Assembly: GCF_024266705.1 (NCBI RefSeq)
Contig: NZ_CP100756.1
Location: 124,001 to 188,000 of the forward strand
Source of the DNA: Natrinema gelatinilyticum
GTDB taxonomy: Archaea > Halobacteriota > Halobacteria > Halobacteriales > Natrialbaceae
Length of the DNA: 64,000 bases
Direction of reading: 5' to 3'
Position 1 is the first letter of the stretch. Every line of letters begins with the position of its first letter. A model generated the notes under the pieces. That model was not told the DNA's origin, ran no database searches, and was given only the letters and a program-made list of their open reading frames with translations. The translations under genes and the position numbers were made by a program. Positions 1 to 8,544 of the stretch are shown in pieces.

Positions 1-1
1 C

Positions 2-1660
2 TTCACCGATGCGCTCGAATCCTACGGCGTCGACTACATTTTCGGGAATCCGGGGACGACGGAATTGCCAATTATGGACGCGATCGGCCGGAGCGACCTC
101 GAGTACAGGCTCGCGCTCCACGAGGACATCGCGGTCGGAATGGCCTCGGGTTACGCCCAGCGACGGCGGTACCACGCCCACCACGACGACTCGATCACCC
201 CGGTCGGTGTGGCGAACCTCCATATCGCCCCCGGGCTGGCGCACGGACTCGGGAACCTGTATGCGGCCAAGAAGACCGGCGCACCACTGGTCGTGACGGC
301 GGGGAACCACAGTACGGACTTTCGCCACGAGGAGCCGATCCTGTCCGGTCGACTTGCCGACATGGCCCGGGAGTACTGTAAGTGGTCGGACGAGGTGCTC
401 GACGTCTCGGCCCTGCCGACGATGCTCCGTCGGGCGTTCCGCGTCGCATTGACGCCGCCGACTGGCCCGGTCTTCCTCGCCCTGCCGCTCGACGTGACGA
501 TGGCAGAAACCGACGCCGAACCCGAACGGCTCGGCGCGATCCCAAACGCCGGCCGCGGCGATCCTGCACAGCTCGAGCGCGCCGCAGACCTACTCGCCGA
601 GGCCGAGAATCCGGTGATGGTCGTCGGTGACCACGTCGCTCGCTCGGGCGTTGACGCCGTCACCGCAGCGGTCGCCCTCGCGGAGGCGACGGGCGCTCGC
701 GTCCACGGCGAGATCCTCTCCTCGGAGGTGAATTTCCCGACCGGTCACGAGCAGTGGGTTTCCTATCTTCCGACCAGCGAATCGCTCGCGGCAGCGCTGA
801 TGGACACCGACACGCTCTTTTTTGCCGGCTGTTCGACGAACACCACGCTAACGCGCCACGAGGAGGAACTGGTCGGATCCGACACGACCTGTATCCACGT
901 GAGCGACGACGCCTGGCAGAGCGGCAAGAATCAGTCCGCGGACGCGGCCGTGATCGGAGATCCCGGACTCGTCCTCCGGGATCTCGCCGAACGCGTCCAG
1001 AAGCGCCTCTCGGACGACGTCGTGTCGAATCGACTCGAGGATGTCGCTGCGACGAAGGAGATGGTCGAGGCGAAGATGGCCGACTACTGGGAGGGAAACG
1101 GGGACGAACCGGGCACATCGAAAGCCCAGTTGGTCGACGCGATGGAGCGCGTCGCGGGTGAGGCGGCAATCGTTGACGAGGGAGTCACCTCGAAATATGC
1201 CATGCTCACCCGGTGGGAGTTCGGTCCGGAGCAGTACATCTCGAACAAGGGTGGTGGCCTCGGCTACGGGCTTCCGGCCTCGGTCGGTGCCGCCATCGCC
1301 GAAGGCCAGCGAGACGAACCTCGGGACGTGATCGGGTTCATCGGCGACGGGTCGTACCAGTACTACCCACACTCGATCTACAGCGCCGCCCGCTACGACG
1401 TGGACCTGACGGTCGTCATCTCGGACAACCGTAACTACCGAATTCTGAAGGACAACACGCTCAAGCTCCTGGGCGGCGAGGAAGCCGACTACGACTTCGT
1501 CGGCATGGACTTCGATCCGACGGTCGACCTCGTGAAAAACGCCGAGAGCCACGGTTCGCGCGCCCAGCTCGTCGAATCGCCCGACGAAATCGAAAGCGCA
1601 CTCGAGGACGCACTCGCTCGCGACGGCCCCGACGTGCTCGACGTGCTGGTCCACGACTGA
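2..1660 (+). CDS. Thiamine-diphosphate-dependent decarboxylase/synthase family enzyme, 5' end outside window
   Basis: The frame is open from base 2, so the start codon lies upstream; 552 residues are visible. The N-terminal part reads FGNPGTTELP and LALHEDIAVGMASGYA, the ThDP pyrimidine-binding region with the catalytic Glu in LALHED. The C-terminal part carries the ThDP/Mg motif at visible residues about 446-475 (GDGSYQYY ... SDNRNY). This three-domain order is that of the acetolactate synthase/benzoylformate decarboxylase superfamily, cytoplasmic enzymes that decarboxylate 2-oxoacids. The substrate cannot be decided from sequence; a benzoylformate-decarboxylase-like role is the usual label. 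The TGA stop shares its A with an 81-nt palindromic repeat that follows directly. Confidence 0.88.
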   Translation, partial: FTDALESYGVDYIFGNPGTTELPIMDAIGRSDLEYRLALHEDIAVGMASGYAQRRRYHAHHDDSITPVGVANLHIAPGLAHGLGNLYAAKKTGAPLVVTAGNHSTDFRHEEPILSGRLADMAREYCKWSDEVLDVSALPTMLRRAFRVALTPPTGPVFLALPLDVTMAETDAEPERLGAIPNAGRGDPAQLERAADLLAEAENPVMVVGDHVARSGVDAVTAAVALAEATGARVHGEILSSEVNFPTGHEQWVSYLPTSESLAAALMDTDTLFFAGCSTNTTLTRHEEELVGSDTTCIHVSDDAWQSGKNQSADAAVIGDPGLVLRDLAERVQKRLSDDVVSNRLEDVAATKEMVEAKMADYWEGNGDEPGTSKAQLVDAMERVAGEAAIVDEGVTSKYAMLTRWEFGPEQYISNKGGGLGYGLPASVGAAIAEGQRDEPRDVIGFIGDGSYQYYPHSIYSAARYDVDLTVVISDNRNYRILKDNTLKLLGGEEADYDFVGMDFDPTVDLVKNAESHGSRAQLVESPDEIESALEDALARDGPDVLDVLVHD

Positions 1661-1740
1661 TACGGTCTGCTGTACCGATGTACCGGTGGACCCGCAGGAC
1701 GGTTGCGGTTGCACCGGCAGTGACGTACAGTAGTCCGTAT
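1660..1740 (+). repeat. 81-nt palindromic repeat, copy 1
   Basis: The element begins ATACGGTCTGCTGTACCGAT and ends in TACAGTAGTCCGTAT, so its ends are imperfect inverted repeats. An inner stem of the CCGGTG...CACCGG type encloses the core AGGACGGTT. It starts on the last base of the TGA stop of the preceding gene. Two further 81-nt copies lie at 3868-3948 and 23256-23336. Confidence 0.9.
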
Positions 1741-1830
1741 GACGCGTTCGGACCGTTCGTGAAGATGTACCGACCAATCGTTGGCCGGTAAACACTTGCG
1801 TCTCGTTCGTGCAGACATACCCGTTTACGG

Positions 1831-2001
1831 ATGATCCAGGTGATCAACCCGTACAGTATCGTTCTGTTACTCTCGCTCGTCGTCGCAGTCGGTACCACCG
1901 TCGCGGCGTGGCAGATGCGTCCTGCCGCCGGTTCGCCTCCGCTTACGGCGCTCATGGCCAGCGTCGCGTGCTGGCTCTGCGCTCACATCTTCGAGATTGC
2001 C
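1831..2001 (+). pseudogene. N-terminal remnant of a 7TM-type sensor histidine kinase
   Basis: From the ATG, about 57 codons read as a membrane protein start: MIQVINPYSIVLLLSLVVAV, then an AAWQMR turn and a second hydrophobic segment ending WLCAHIFEIA. This pattern matches the first two helices of the 7TM N-terminal domain found in haloarchaeal histidine kinases. After about position 2001 the frame turns into Arg-rich nonsense that runs into the 3' end of the convergent trkH, and no PAS, HisKA or ATPase domain follows. I infer a 5' fragment left by a deletion. It could still be expressed as a short membrane peptide. Confidence 0.6.
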
Positions 2002-2006
2002 CCTAT

Positions 2007-2022
2007 CGCTCGCAGGCGAGCG
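2007..2022. terminator. Small hairpin 3' of trkH
   Basis: CGCTCGC and GCGAGCG are separated by a 2-nt loop. The hairpin lies 16 nt past the trkH stop and just past the kinase remnant, so it may end transcription from either side. No strong T-tract follows. Confidence 0.3.
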
Positions 2023-2038
2023 CGAGTAGCCGTCCGCG

Positions 2039-3586
2039 TTACGATCGCCAGTACGCCGGCGTCAGGATGACCAGGACGGAGAGAATCTCGAGTCGGCCGA
2101 TCCACATGAGGAAGATCATGTACAGTTTCGCCGCGTTAGAGAAGGATTCGTAGCTGTTCATCGGCCCGACGTCGCCGACACCCGGGCCGACGTTGCCGAG
2201 CGTCGCGATGACGGCGCTGATCGCCTCGAGCGCGGACAACGAGAGACCGGGCGTTCGATGAGCGTCGACGAGGAGGACGACGGTCGAAACCACGAACAGC
2301 GTCAGAAAGAGCGCGACGAAGACGAAGATTCCGAGAATCGTTTCTTCGTCGATGACGTCGCCGGTGCCACCCATTCGGACCGGGCGGACCGCCTGTGGGT
2401 GGACGAGCCTGAAGAGTTCCCGTCGCATCGACTTCTGGATCACGTACCAGCGAACGATTTTGATCGAGCCGGCCGCGGAGCCCGCGGACCCGCCGAGGAA
2501 CATTGCGAACAGGAGGATCACCTGCGTCGAGTCGCTCCACGTGTTGAAGTCCATACTCGCGTACCCGGTCGTCGTCACGATCGCGATGACCTGGAAGAGC
2601 CCGTGACGGAGCGAGCGCTCTATGCTCCCCGGAATCGTCGCGATACCCTCGGGAACCGCCGAAAGTCCGACGCCGAGGAACAACAGCGCCGAGATCAAGC
2701 CGCCGACGACTCCCATCGCGAGGACGTAGGATCGGAATTCGGCGTTTTTCGTCAGCCGAGATGGCCGACCGCGCCAGGCGTACCAGTACAGCGCGAAGTT
2801 CGTTCCGGCGACGATCATGAAGAGCATGACCGCCCACTGGACGATCGGAGAGAACGCCTCGACGCTGCGGGCTTCCGGTGAAAACCCGCCGGTCGGCAGC
2901 GACGTGAGCGCGTGTGCGACGGCGTTGTACAGACGCATATTCGGCGCCACTCCCGCGAGGTGAAGCCCGTAGTAGGCCACTACGGCGGCGAGCGTGAACC
3001 AGGCGTAAATCAGCCACAACGCTCGCGCGGTTTCTCTGATCCGTGGGGTCAGCTTTTCGACCTCGATCCCTGGCGCTTCCTCTCGGATGATCTGCGTTCC
3101 GCCCACCGAGAGTTCCGAGAGGATCGCAACCATGAGGACGAGAATCCCCATCCCGCCGAGCCACTGCGTGAGCTGGCGCCACATCATGATCGACCGCGAG
3201 TGGGTCTCGACGGAAATACTGCCCATGACCGTCGCACCCGTCGTCGTGAACCCACTCATACTCTCGAAGAACGCGTTGACGGGGTCCGCGACCGTACCGG
3301 TGGCCGCGACGAGGTACGGAATCGTTCCGACGAGTGGGACGACGAACCACGTCAGCGCGACCAGCAGAAACGCCTCACGGTGACCGAGACTCGGATCCGT
3401 CTCGAGGCGCTCGAGGACGATGCCCACCCCGACAGTGACGACCAGTGCAATAATAAACGGCAGCAGACTCTCCCGGTAGTACAGCGCAATCGCCGTGGGA
3501 AACAGGAGCGCCGTCGAGAGATACTTCAATACCGTGCCGAGAAAGCTGCAACTGGACCGGACGTCGACGTGAAGCCTACGTATCAT
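2039..3586 (-). CDS. trkH: TrkH-family potassium uptake transmembrane protein
   Basis: This 515-residue integral membrane protein has about ten hydrophobic helices and four degenerate P-loops typical of the TrkH/KtrB K+ channel subunit. The loop filters can be read in order: FTTTGAT, LPTGGFS, VTTTGYA and LGNVGPG. The start chosen is MIRRLHVDVR; the 73 in-frame codons upstream are charged and unlike the family. It normally works with a cytoplasmic TrkA gating protein, which is not seen nearby. K+ uptake is central to the salt-in strategy of haloarchaea. Homologues are usually 480-550 residues, so this looks complete. Confidence 0.93.
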   Translation of the reverse strand: MIRRLHVDVRSSCSFLGTVLKYLSTALLFPTAIALYYRESLLPFIIALVVTVGVGIVLERLETDPSLGHREAFLLVALTWFVVPLVGTIPYLVAATGTVADPVNAFFESMSGFTTTGATVMGSISVETHSRSIMMWRQLTQWLGGMGILVLMVAILSELSVGGTQIIREEAPGIEVEKLTPRIRETARALWLIYAWFTLAAVVAYYGLHLAGVAPNMRLYNAVAHALTSLPTGGFSPEARSVEAFSPIVQWAVMLFMIVAGTNFALYWYAWRGRPSRLTKNAEFRSYVLAMGVVGGLISALLFLGVGLSAVPEGIATIPGSIERSLRHGLFQVIAIVTTTGYASMDFNTWSDSTQVILLFAMFLGGSAGSAAGSIKIVRWYVIQKSMRRELFRLVHPQAVRPVRMGGTGDVIDEETILGIFVFVALFLTLFVVSTVVLLVDAHRTPGLSLSALEAISAVIATLGNVGPGVGDVGPMNSYESFSNAAKLYMIFLMWIGRLEILSVLVILTPAYWRS

Positions 3587-4027
3587 GATGTATTGTTCGA
3601 CCGACCGCGACCCGATCGGGTTTCGACTGGACGGTAACTGTCTCCGACAGATTCGCGGTCCGACAATAAATACTGCGTCTCGCAGCCGCGATCGATTTGC
3701 CGGTGTCCGCGTTTCACCGACACCGTGTCTGACCCCGCGTGGGAGTTCACAGATTGCCGTTCGCCTCTCTCGAATTGGACTGTCGATCCTGTGTTCACGT
3801 TTCACGAAACGGACTGTCGGTAACGTCGAACATCGACATTCGTCGCCCCGAAGACGGCGACCTGCTGATACGGACTACTGTACGTCATTGCCGGTGCGAC
3901 CGCGACCGTCCTGCGGGTGCACCGGTACATCGGTACAGCAGACCGTATGAGTCGTTCCCTGCCCACCGACCGATAGAATACCGGCCAACCGGACACCCGA
4001 TACAGAGATGCGAACCGACGGCCGGGG
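3587..4027. other. Intergenic region between glcD-like gene and trkH
   Basis: No gene is supported in these 441 bases. They hold repeat copy 2 (3868-3948) and presumably the trkH promoter near 3587-3680, where AT-richer sequence (ACAATAAATACTG at about 3661-3673) is seen. Confidence 0.6.
3868..3948 (-). repeat. 81-nt palindromic repeat, copy 2
   Basis: Read on the minus strand it starts ATACGGTCTGCTGTACCGAT and has the core AGGACGGTC between CCGC and GCGG arms, as in copy 1. It lies 80 nt downstream of the glcD-like stop codon and in the same orientation as that gene. Confidence 0.9.
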
Positions 4028-5455
4028 TCAGCAGTCCGGTTCCCGAACGCGTTCTCCGTCGGTCGTCTCCGGAAATATCTTCCCCGGGTTGAGCGTATCG
4101 GTTGGATCGAGCGCCCGCTTGATCGTCCGCATCGTCTCGACCGCGTCAGCGCCGTGTTCCGGCTCGAGGTACGTCTGTTTCCCCTGGCCGATACCGTGTT
4201 CGCCGGTTGCGGTCCCGCCACGCTCGAGCGCGAGTTCGACGACGGACCGATAGAGGCGCTCGCCGCGCTCGAGTTGCTCGGCGTCGCGTGGGTCGACGAG
4301 AACGCCGTAATGGAGATTGCCGTCACCGGCGTGGCCGAAACAGGGAACGAGCAAGTCGGCCTCGTCGGCCAACCGTTTGACCTCGTGGACGACGTCGGGA
4401 TAGGCGCTTATCGGAACCGTCACGTCGCCGGGGTGGAGGGGCTCGAGGTCTGAATCGTAGCTGGAGACGGCGTAGGCCAGTTCTCGTCGGGCCTGCCAGA
4501 GGTCCGCCATCTCGGCGTCGTCGTCAGCCATCTCGAAGCGGGCGACATCGTGATCTTCGAAGATCGTCCGACAGAGATCGATCTCCGCATCGATACCGTG
4601 GTTGGCGTGGAACTCGAGAAAGACCATCGGCGCGTCGGGTAGATCGCTTCCGAGGTAGTCGTTCGCCATGGTCGCGCTCAGGCCGTCGACGAGTTCGATT
4701 CGGGCGACGTCGACTTCGGTCCTGATCGCATCGAAGACGGCCGCTGCGGCGTCATCGAGCGTCTCGAAGATCGCCCGCCCGCCGCGAATTTGCTGGGGCC
4801 GACCCGCGAGCGAGAGCGTCGCCTCGGTAACGACCGCGAGGGTCCCCTCGCTGCCGACGATGAGATCGGTCAGGTTGTACCCGCTCGAGGTCTTGATCGC
4901 CCGCGAGCCGGTCTCGATGACGGTTCCGTCGGCTAAAACGGCCTCGAGGCCGAGGACCCAGTCTGCGACCTCGCCGTAGCGTACGGTCTTCATGCCGCTT
5001 GCATCCGTCGCGATCATGCCTCCGATCGTCGAAATGTTACCCGACGACGGAAGCGGCGGAAAGAACAACCCGTCACCGGCGACGTATTCGTCGACGGCCG
5101 TACCGATGATTCCCGGTCCGACGTCGATCTGAAAGTCATCTGGTCGGTAGTCGACGACGTCGTCCATTCGTGTGAAATCGAGGCTGATCCCGCCGTGGGC
5201 CGGAACGGCGTTCCCCTCGAGCCCGGTTCCAGCAGCATACGGCGTCACGGGGATGCCGCGATCGGTCGCAGCGGCAAGCACGGCCGACACGTCGTCGGTC
5301 CGCTCCGGCCAGACGACGGCGTCCGGAAGATTCTCGCCGCCGTCGTTCCGTTCCGTGCCGAAGTCGGTCGCGTGCGATTCCCGCCGCTCGCGCGCGAACG
5401 AGAACTGATCGTCCGCAAGCGGGAGGTTCTCGAGGAACTCGCAGTCGTATGTCAT
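4028..5455 (-). CDS. glcD: FAD-linked oxidase, GlcD / D-lactate dehydrogenase-like
   Basis: This 475-residue protein has the two-domain architecture of FAD-binding PCMH-type oxidases. The N-terminal FAD domain includes the PYAAGTGLEGNAVP stretch and SGNISTIGGMIATDASG; the C-terminal oxidase domain includes the FGHAGDGNLHYG motif and GEHGIGQGKQ near the end. It oxidises a 2-hydroxyacid such as glycolate or D-lactate to the oxoacid; the exact substrate is not determined. MTYDCEFLENL is chosen as start because the 46 residues upstream are basic and non-conserved in style, and family members are about 460-480 residues. No GlcE/GlcF partners are adjacent. Confidence 0.88.
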   Translation of the reverse strand: MTYDCEFLENLPLADDQFSFARERRESHATDFGTERNDGGENLPDAVVWPERTDDVSAVLAAATDRGIPVTPYAAGTGLEGNAVPAHGGISLDFTRMDDVVDYRPDDFQIDVGPGIIGTAVDEYVAGDGLFFPPLPSSGNISTIGGMIATDASGMKTVRYGEVADWVLGLEAVLADGTVIETGSRAIKTSSGYNLTDLIVGSEGTLAVVTEATLSLAGRPQQIRGGRAIFETLDDAAAAVFDAIRTEVDVARIELVDGLSATMANDYLGSDLPDAPMVFLEFHANHGIDAEIDLCRTIFEDHDVARFEMADDDAEMADLWQARRELAYAVSSYDSDLEPLHPGDVTVPISAYPDVVHEVKRLADEADLLVPCFGHAGDGNLHYGVLVDPRDAEQLERGERLYRSVVELALERGGTATGEHGIGQGKQTYLEPEHGADAVETMRTIKRALDPTDTLNPGKIFPETTDGERVREPDC

Positions 5456-5715
5456 ACGGCCACGTTGGGCACGACCGGTATCAACGTTTCCCACCGATTC
5501 AACCCGCGAGAGCGCCACCAGTCGATCGAGCGTGGATACGGGAAGCCGGACACGAGACTCGAGATCACCCGGTATCACTGATGAGAACCGCAACCGTGTC
5601 CCCGTCGACGAGTCGAGATCGAAGGGAACCGTTCCGTTTTATGTGAGTGCGTGACCCGGTGCTTGATGATGCAACTGCGATACCCAACTCGAGCGCCGGT
5701 GCGGAGGGACGGACT

Positions 5716-6723
5716 GTGAACGCCGAACTGGACTTGCTGATTAGTCTCGGTGACTACGATCGTCCACAGGAGGTCGGCGACCGGGCGGTTCAGGCGGAAG
5801 AACTGGGTTTCGACCGGATTACGGTCGGCGAGACGACCGGGTGGAACATCGTTCCGCCGCTGACGCTGGCCGCTGACCGCACCGACGAACTCGGCATCTC
5901 GACCGACGTCGTCTCACCGTATGGTCGAACACCGGCGATGCTCGCTCAGACTGCGCTCACACTGCAGGCGGCCGCCGACGGCCGCTATCGGTTCGGCATC
6001 GGCCCGAGTTCGCCAGCCATCACGGAACGATGGCACGGGATGGACTTCGATCGTCCGCTACGCCGGACTCGAGAGGTGATCGAGATCATGCGCGCAGTCT
6101 ACGAGGAAGGGAACCCCGCTTACGAGGGCGAAATTTTCGACATTCCGGGGCTCGGCTATGAACGTGGACCGACCGAGAACCCGCCGCCGATCGACGTCGG
6201 CACGCTCGGTCCGAAAGCCACCGAGATGGCCGGTCGATTCGGCGACGGCTGGACACCGCAGATGTTCACCGCCGACGGTCTCAGGGACCGACTCGAAGAT
6301 CTGGAACGCGGGGCAAACCTCGCCGACAAGGATCTCTCGGACCTCCGAGTGGCCCCGATCGTCCGTGTGATTGCGGGGGAAGACCGCGAAGAAGTGCGCG
6401 AGAAGGCTCGTAGCTCGATTGCGTTCATGCTGGGTGCGTACGGCCCCTACTACGGGAATTCGGTCGCGAAACAGGGACACGAAGACGTCGTCGAAGACAT
6501 CCGTGCGGCCTGGGACGACCGCGACACTGACGCGATGGCAGCGGCGTTGCCCGACGAGGTTCTCGACGACCTCGCTCCCGCAGGCACCCCGGACGAGGTC
6601 CGCGAGTGGATCACATCCTACAGCAAAATCGATAGCCTCGATGCTGTTCGAGTCGGCTTCGTCAACGGTATGTCCGAAGACGAAAAGCGAGTGACGATGG
6701 AAGCAGTCGCCGACCTCGTCTAA
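5716..6723 (+). CDS. LLM-class F420-dependent oxidoreductase (methylene-H4MPT reductase-like)
   Basis: This is a TIM-barrel flavin/F420 enzyme of the luciferase-like monooxygenase class. It begins VNAELDLLISLGDYDRP, followed by a barrel with FGIGPSSPAITERWHGMDFD and DVGTLGPKATEMAGRFGDGW, typical of archaeal Mer-like proteins. The GTG at 5716 gives 335 residues, the usual length; an in-frame GTG at 5647 would add 23 low-complexity residues. In haloarchaea, which lack methanogenesis, such enzymes probably perform hydride transfer in C1 or secondary metabolism using F420. The substrate is unknown. The gene is divergent from the glcD-like gene. Confidence 0.85.
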   Translation: MNAELDLLISLGDYDRPQEVGDRAVQAEELGFDRITVGETTGWNIVPPLTLAADRTDELGISTDVVSPYGRTPAMLAQTALTLQAAADGRYRFGIGPSSPAITERWHGMDFDRPLRRTREVIEIMRAVYEEGNPAYEGEIFDIPGLGYERGPTENPPPIDVGTLGPKATEMAGRFGDGWTPQMFTADGLRDRLEDLERGANLADKDLSDLRVAPIVRVIAGEDREEVREKARSSIAFMLGAYGPYYGNSVAKQGHEDVVEDIRAAWDDRDTDAMAAALPDEVLDDLAPAGTPDEVREWITSYSKIDSLDAVRVGFVNGMSEDEKRVTMEAVADLV

Positions 6724-6827
6724 CGGCTGCGTTCGGTCCATTACGGTACCGGGGTCGGTGTGACCCACCGAGTGGGGCGTCGCAATACGACACCGCGAGT
6801 GAGTGTTCCGATCGGACTCACACTTCT

Positions 6828-6835
6828 TTTAAATA
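6828..6835 (+). promoter_or_regulatory. TATA box for the winged-helix gene at 6858
   Basis: TTTAAATA is centred about 26 nt before the ATG, the spacing expected for a leaderless haloarchaeal transcript. Confidence 0.6.
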
Positions 6836-6857
6836 CTGGTCGGGACCTAACGGGGAC

Positions 6858-7259
6858 ATGATTCCATTCCTCCGTTCACCTGACAGTCACACCGCACTCG
6901 GGGACACCCGCGGTGACGACGTCGATTCGGCAGTCGATCTCCTTTCGAATCGACGACGTCGTGCGGTCTTACTGTCTCTCGATTCGACTGGCGGCTCGGC
7001 CACCATTTCGGAGTTGGCTGCGGAGATCGCCGCACAAGAATTCTCTAGCGATCCGAACGTGATTTCGGACCACAGGCAGGTTTCCACGCAGAACCGCCGC
7101 GCCGTCCAGATCACGTTACACCACACTCACGTGCCGAAATTGGCCTCCGAAGGCGCGGTCGAATACGACACCGCGACGAAGACGGTCTTGCTGACCGATC
7201 GCGGACGGACACTCCTCTCTCGACACGACGCCGTTTCCGGTTCGCCACAGCGCGACTAG
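6858..7259 (+). CDS. DUF7344-type winged-helix protein
   Basis: A 133-residue soluble protein. After a short N-terminal tail the core reads DLLSNRRRRAVLLSL, a first helix with basic residues, then ATISELAAEIAAQE and RRAVQITLHHTHVPKLASEG, followed by a wing with EYDTATKTVLLTDRG. This helix-turn-helix layout is that of the haloarchaeal DUF7344 family, inferred DNA-binding regulators of unknown targets. A TATA box 26 nt upstream indicates leaderless transcription. A second member of the same family is at 9898-10227, on the far side of the IS element. Confidence 0.75.
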   Translation: MIPFLRSPDSHTALGDTRGDDVDSAVDLLSNRRRRAVLLSLDSTGGSATISELAAEIAAQEFSSDPNVISDHRQVSTQNRRAVQITLHHTHVPKLASEGAVEYDTATKTVLLTDRGRTLLSRHDAVSGSPQRD

Positions 7260-7313
7260 ATCACAGACACGGTCAGCGTCGCTCCGCTGACGGTACCTTC
7301 GAGACCTCGAACG

Positions 7314-8279
7314 CTACGGTTCGAGGACCACTTTCCCGAAGAAACTGTCCGCCATGACGGCACGGTGCGCGTCGGCGGCCTCCTCGAGATCGTACGTCCG
7401 ATCGACGGCGATCGAGAGTGCGTCGGTGTGCATCAGGTGTGCGACTCCTCGCAGCGGAACACGAATATCCGGCGTGTTAAACATGCTCATGAACTGGTAG
7501 GAGACGTCTTTCGATCGAGCCGGACCGTCGTTCGTAAAGCCGGGGTCGGGAGCGTTCTCGCCGATACCGACAACGCGGCCGTTCGGCGCAGCGACCTCCG
7601 CATCGAACTGCAGGTATTCGTCGAGCCGGTGGTCCAGCACGACGTCGACCCCACCCTCCGACGCCTCGAGAACGGCGTCCGCCAGATCATCGCGGCTATA
7701 GTCCAGCATCGTTTCGGCCCCGTAGTTATCCAGGGCGTCGTGGTACGCATCGGCTGCGGTTGTGATCACCCGTGCGCTCACGGCGGCCGCCACCTGGACG
7801 GCTGCGTGGCCCACACCGCCGGAGCCGCCGTGGATCAGGCAGTACTCGGCCGGATCGAGGCCCGCGTGGTCGATCAGGGCGCGCCAGGCAGTGACGGTGA
7901 CGACGCCTGCGGCGCCCGCCTCGGTCACGTCTACGCCGTCGGGAAGGTGAACCACGCGATCGGTCGGGACCGTCGCGTACTCCGCAGCAGAGCCCTGGAA
8001 ACTGCCGTTGCCGATCCCGGTACCGTACACGCGGTCACCCTCGTCGAACCCCTCGACGGCTGCGCCCGTTTCGCTGACGACGCCTGAAAAGTCGACGCCG
8101 GGCGAAAACGGAATGTCGACCGGCGTATACGATCCGTCCCGAAAATAGGTATCCACGGGGTTGACGCCCGCAGCGGCGATTTCGACCAGGAGCTCCGTCT
8201 CGCCGGGCTCTGGTCGGTCGATTTCGTCGACCTGAAGCACGTCCGCATTTCCGTGTTCGTGAAGGCGTACAGCTCGCAT
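7314..8279 (-). CDS. Zinc-free MDR oxidoreductase (quinone oxidoreductase-like)
   Basis: The 321-residue protein has the medium-chain dehydrogenase/reductase fold: a GroES-like N-terminal half (MRAVRLHEHGNADVLQVDEI, AAGVNPVDTYFRDG, PGVDFSGVV) and a Rossmann half with the nucleotide motif HGGSGGVGHAAVQVA. The Cys/His residues of the catalytic and structural zinc sites of classical alcohol dehydrogenases are absent, placing it with NADPH:quinone reductases. It probably reduces quinones or enals with NADPH in the cytoplasm. MRAVRLHEHG is chosen as start because the 17 codons upstream do not fit the family. Confidence 0.85.
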   Translation of the reverse strand: MRAVRLHEHGNADVLQVDEIDRPEPGETELLVEIAAAGVNPVDTYFRDGSYTPVDIPFSPGVDFSGVVSETGAAVEGFDEGDRVYGTGIGNGSFQGSAAEYATVPTDRVVHLPDGVDVTEAGAAGVVTVTAWRALIDHAGLDPAEYCLIHGGSGGVGHAAVQVAAAVSARVITTAADAYHDALDNYGAETMLDYSRDDLADAVLEASEGGVDVVLDHRLDEYLQFDAEVAAPNGRVVGIGENAPDPGFTNDGPARSKDVSYQFMSMFNTPDIRVPLRGVAHLMHTDALSIAVDRTYDLEEAADAHRAVMADSFFGKVVLEP

Positions 8280-8331
8280 GACGATAGAGACCACGTGACC
8301 GGACGCCAAAAGGATGTAACTTCCTCCCACC

Positions 8332-8540
8332 CTACTCGCTCACCGCTGACGCGGTTCGTTCCTCGAAGGGGCATCCTGCTCCCATGACGTTGATTCTGAA
8401 ACAGCCCGTCCTTGTTTTTTCGAGTTCACGGGAACGAAGGTTCCACGACGCATTCACGTCCCTATCGGCCACGAAGAGCCTGAACAGGAATGCTCGCGAA
8501 TCCACGGCGGTTCGTCCGATTCGCTTCTGACCGTGACGGT
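8332..8540 (-). pseudogene. C-terminal remnant of an IS200/605-type TnpB
   Basis: Reading the minus strand, PPWIREHSCSG is followed, in a shifted frame, by FVADRDVNASWNLRSRELEK and a tail ending ERTASAVSE at a stop. The DRDVNA stretch matches the last RuvC motif of haloarchaeal TnpB, and CSG..GF is what remains of its zinc finger; a 4-nt loss between GGCT and CTTC would explain both the missing second Cys-Gly and the frame change. The rest of tnpB is missing. The IS630 element begins a few bases beyond, so the fragment lay next to its insertion point. Confidence 0.55.
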
Positions 8541-8544
8541 CTTG

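Noticed and set aside
1489..1955. Several minus-strand frames crossing repeat copy 1
   Set aside because: Frames are antisense to the decarboxylase gene and arise because the palindromic repeat has few stop codons.
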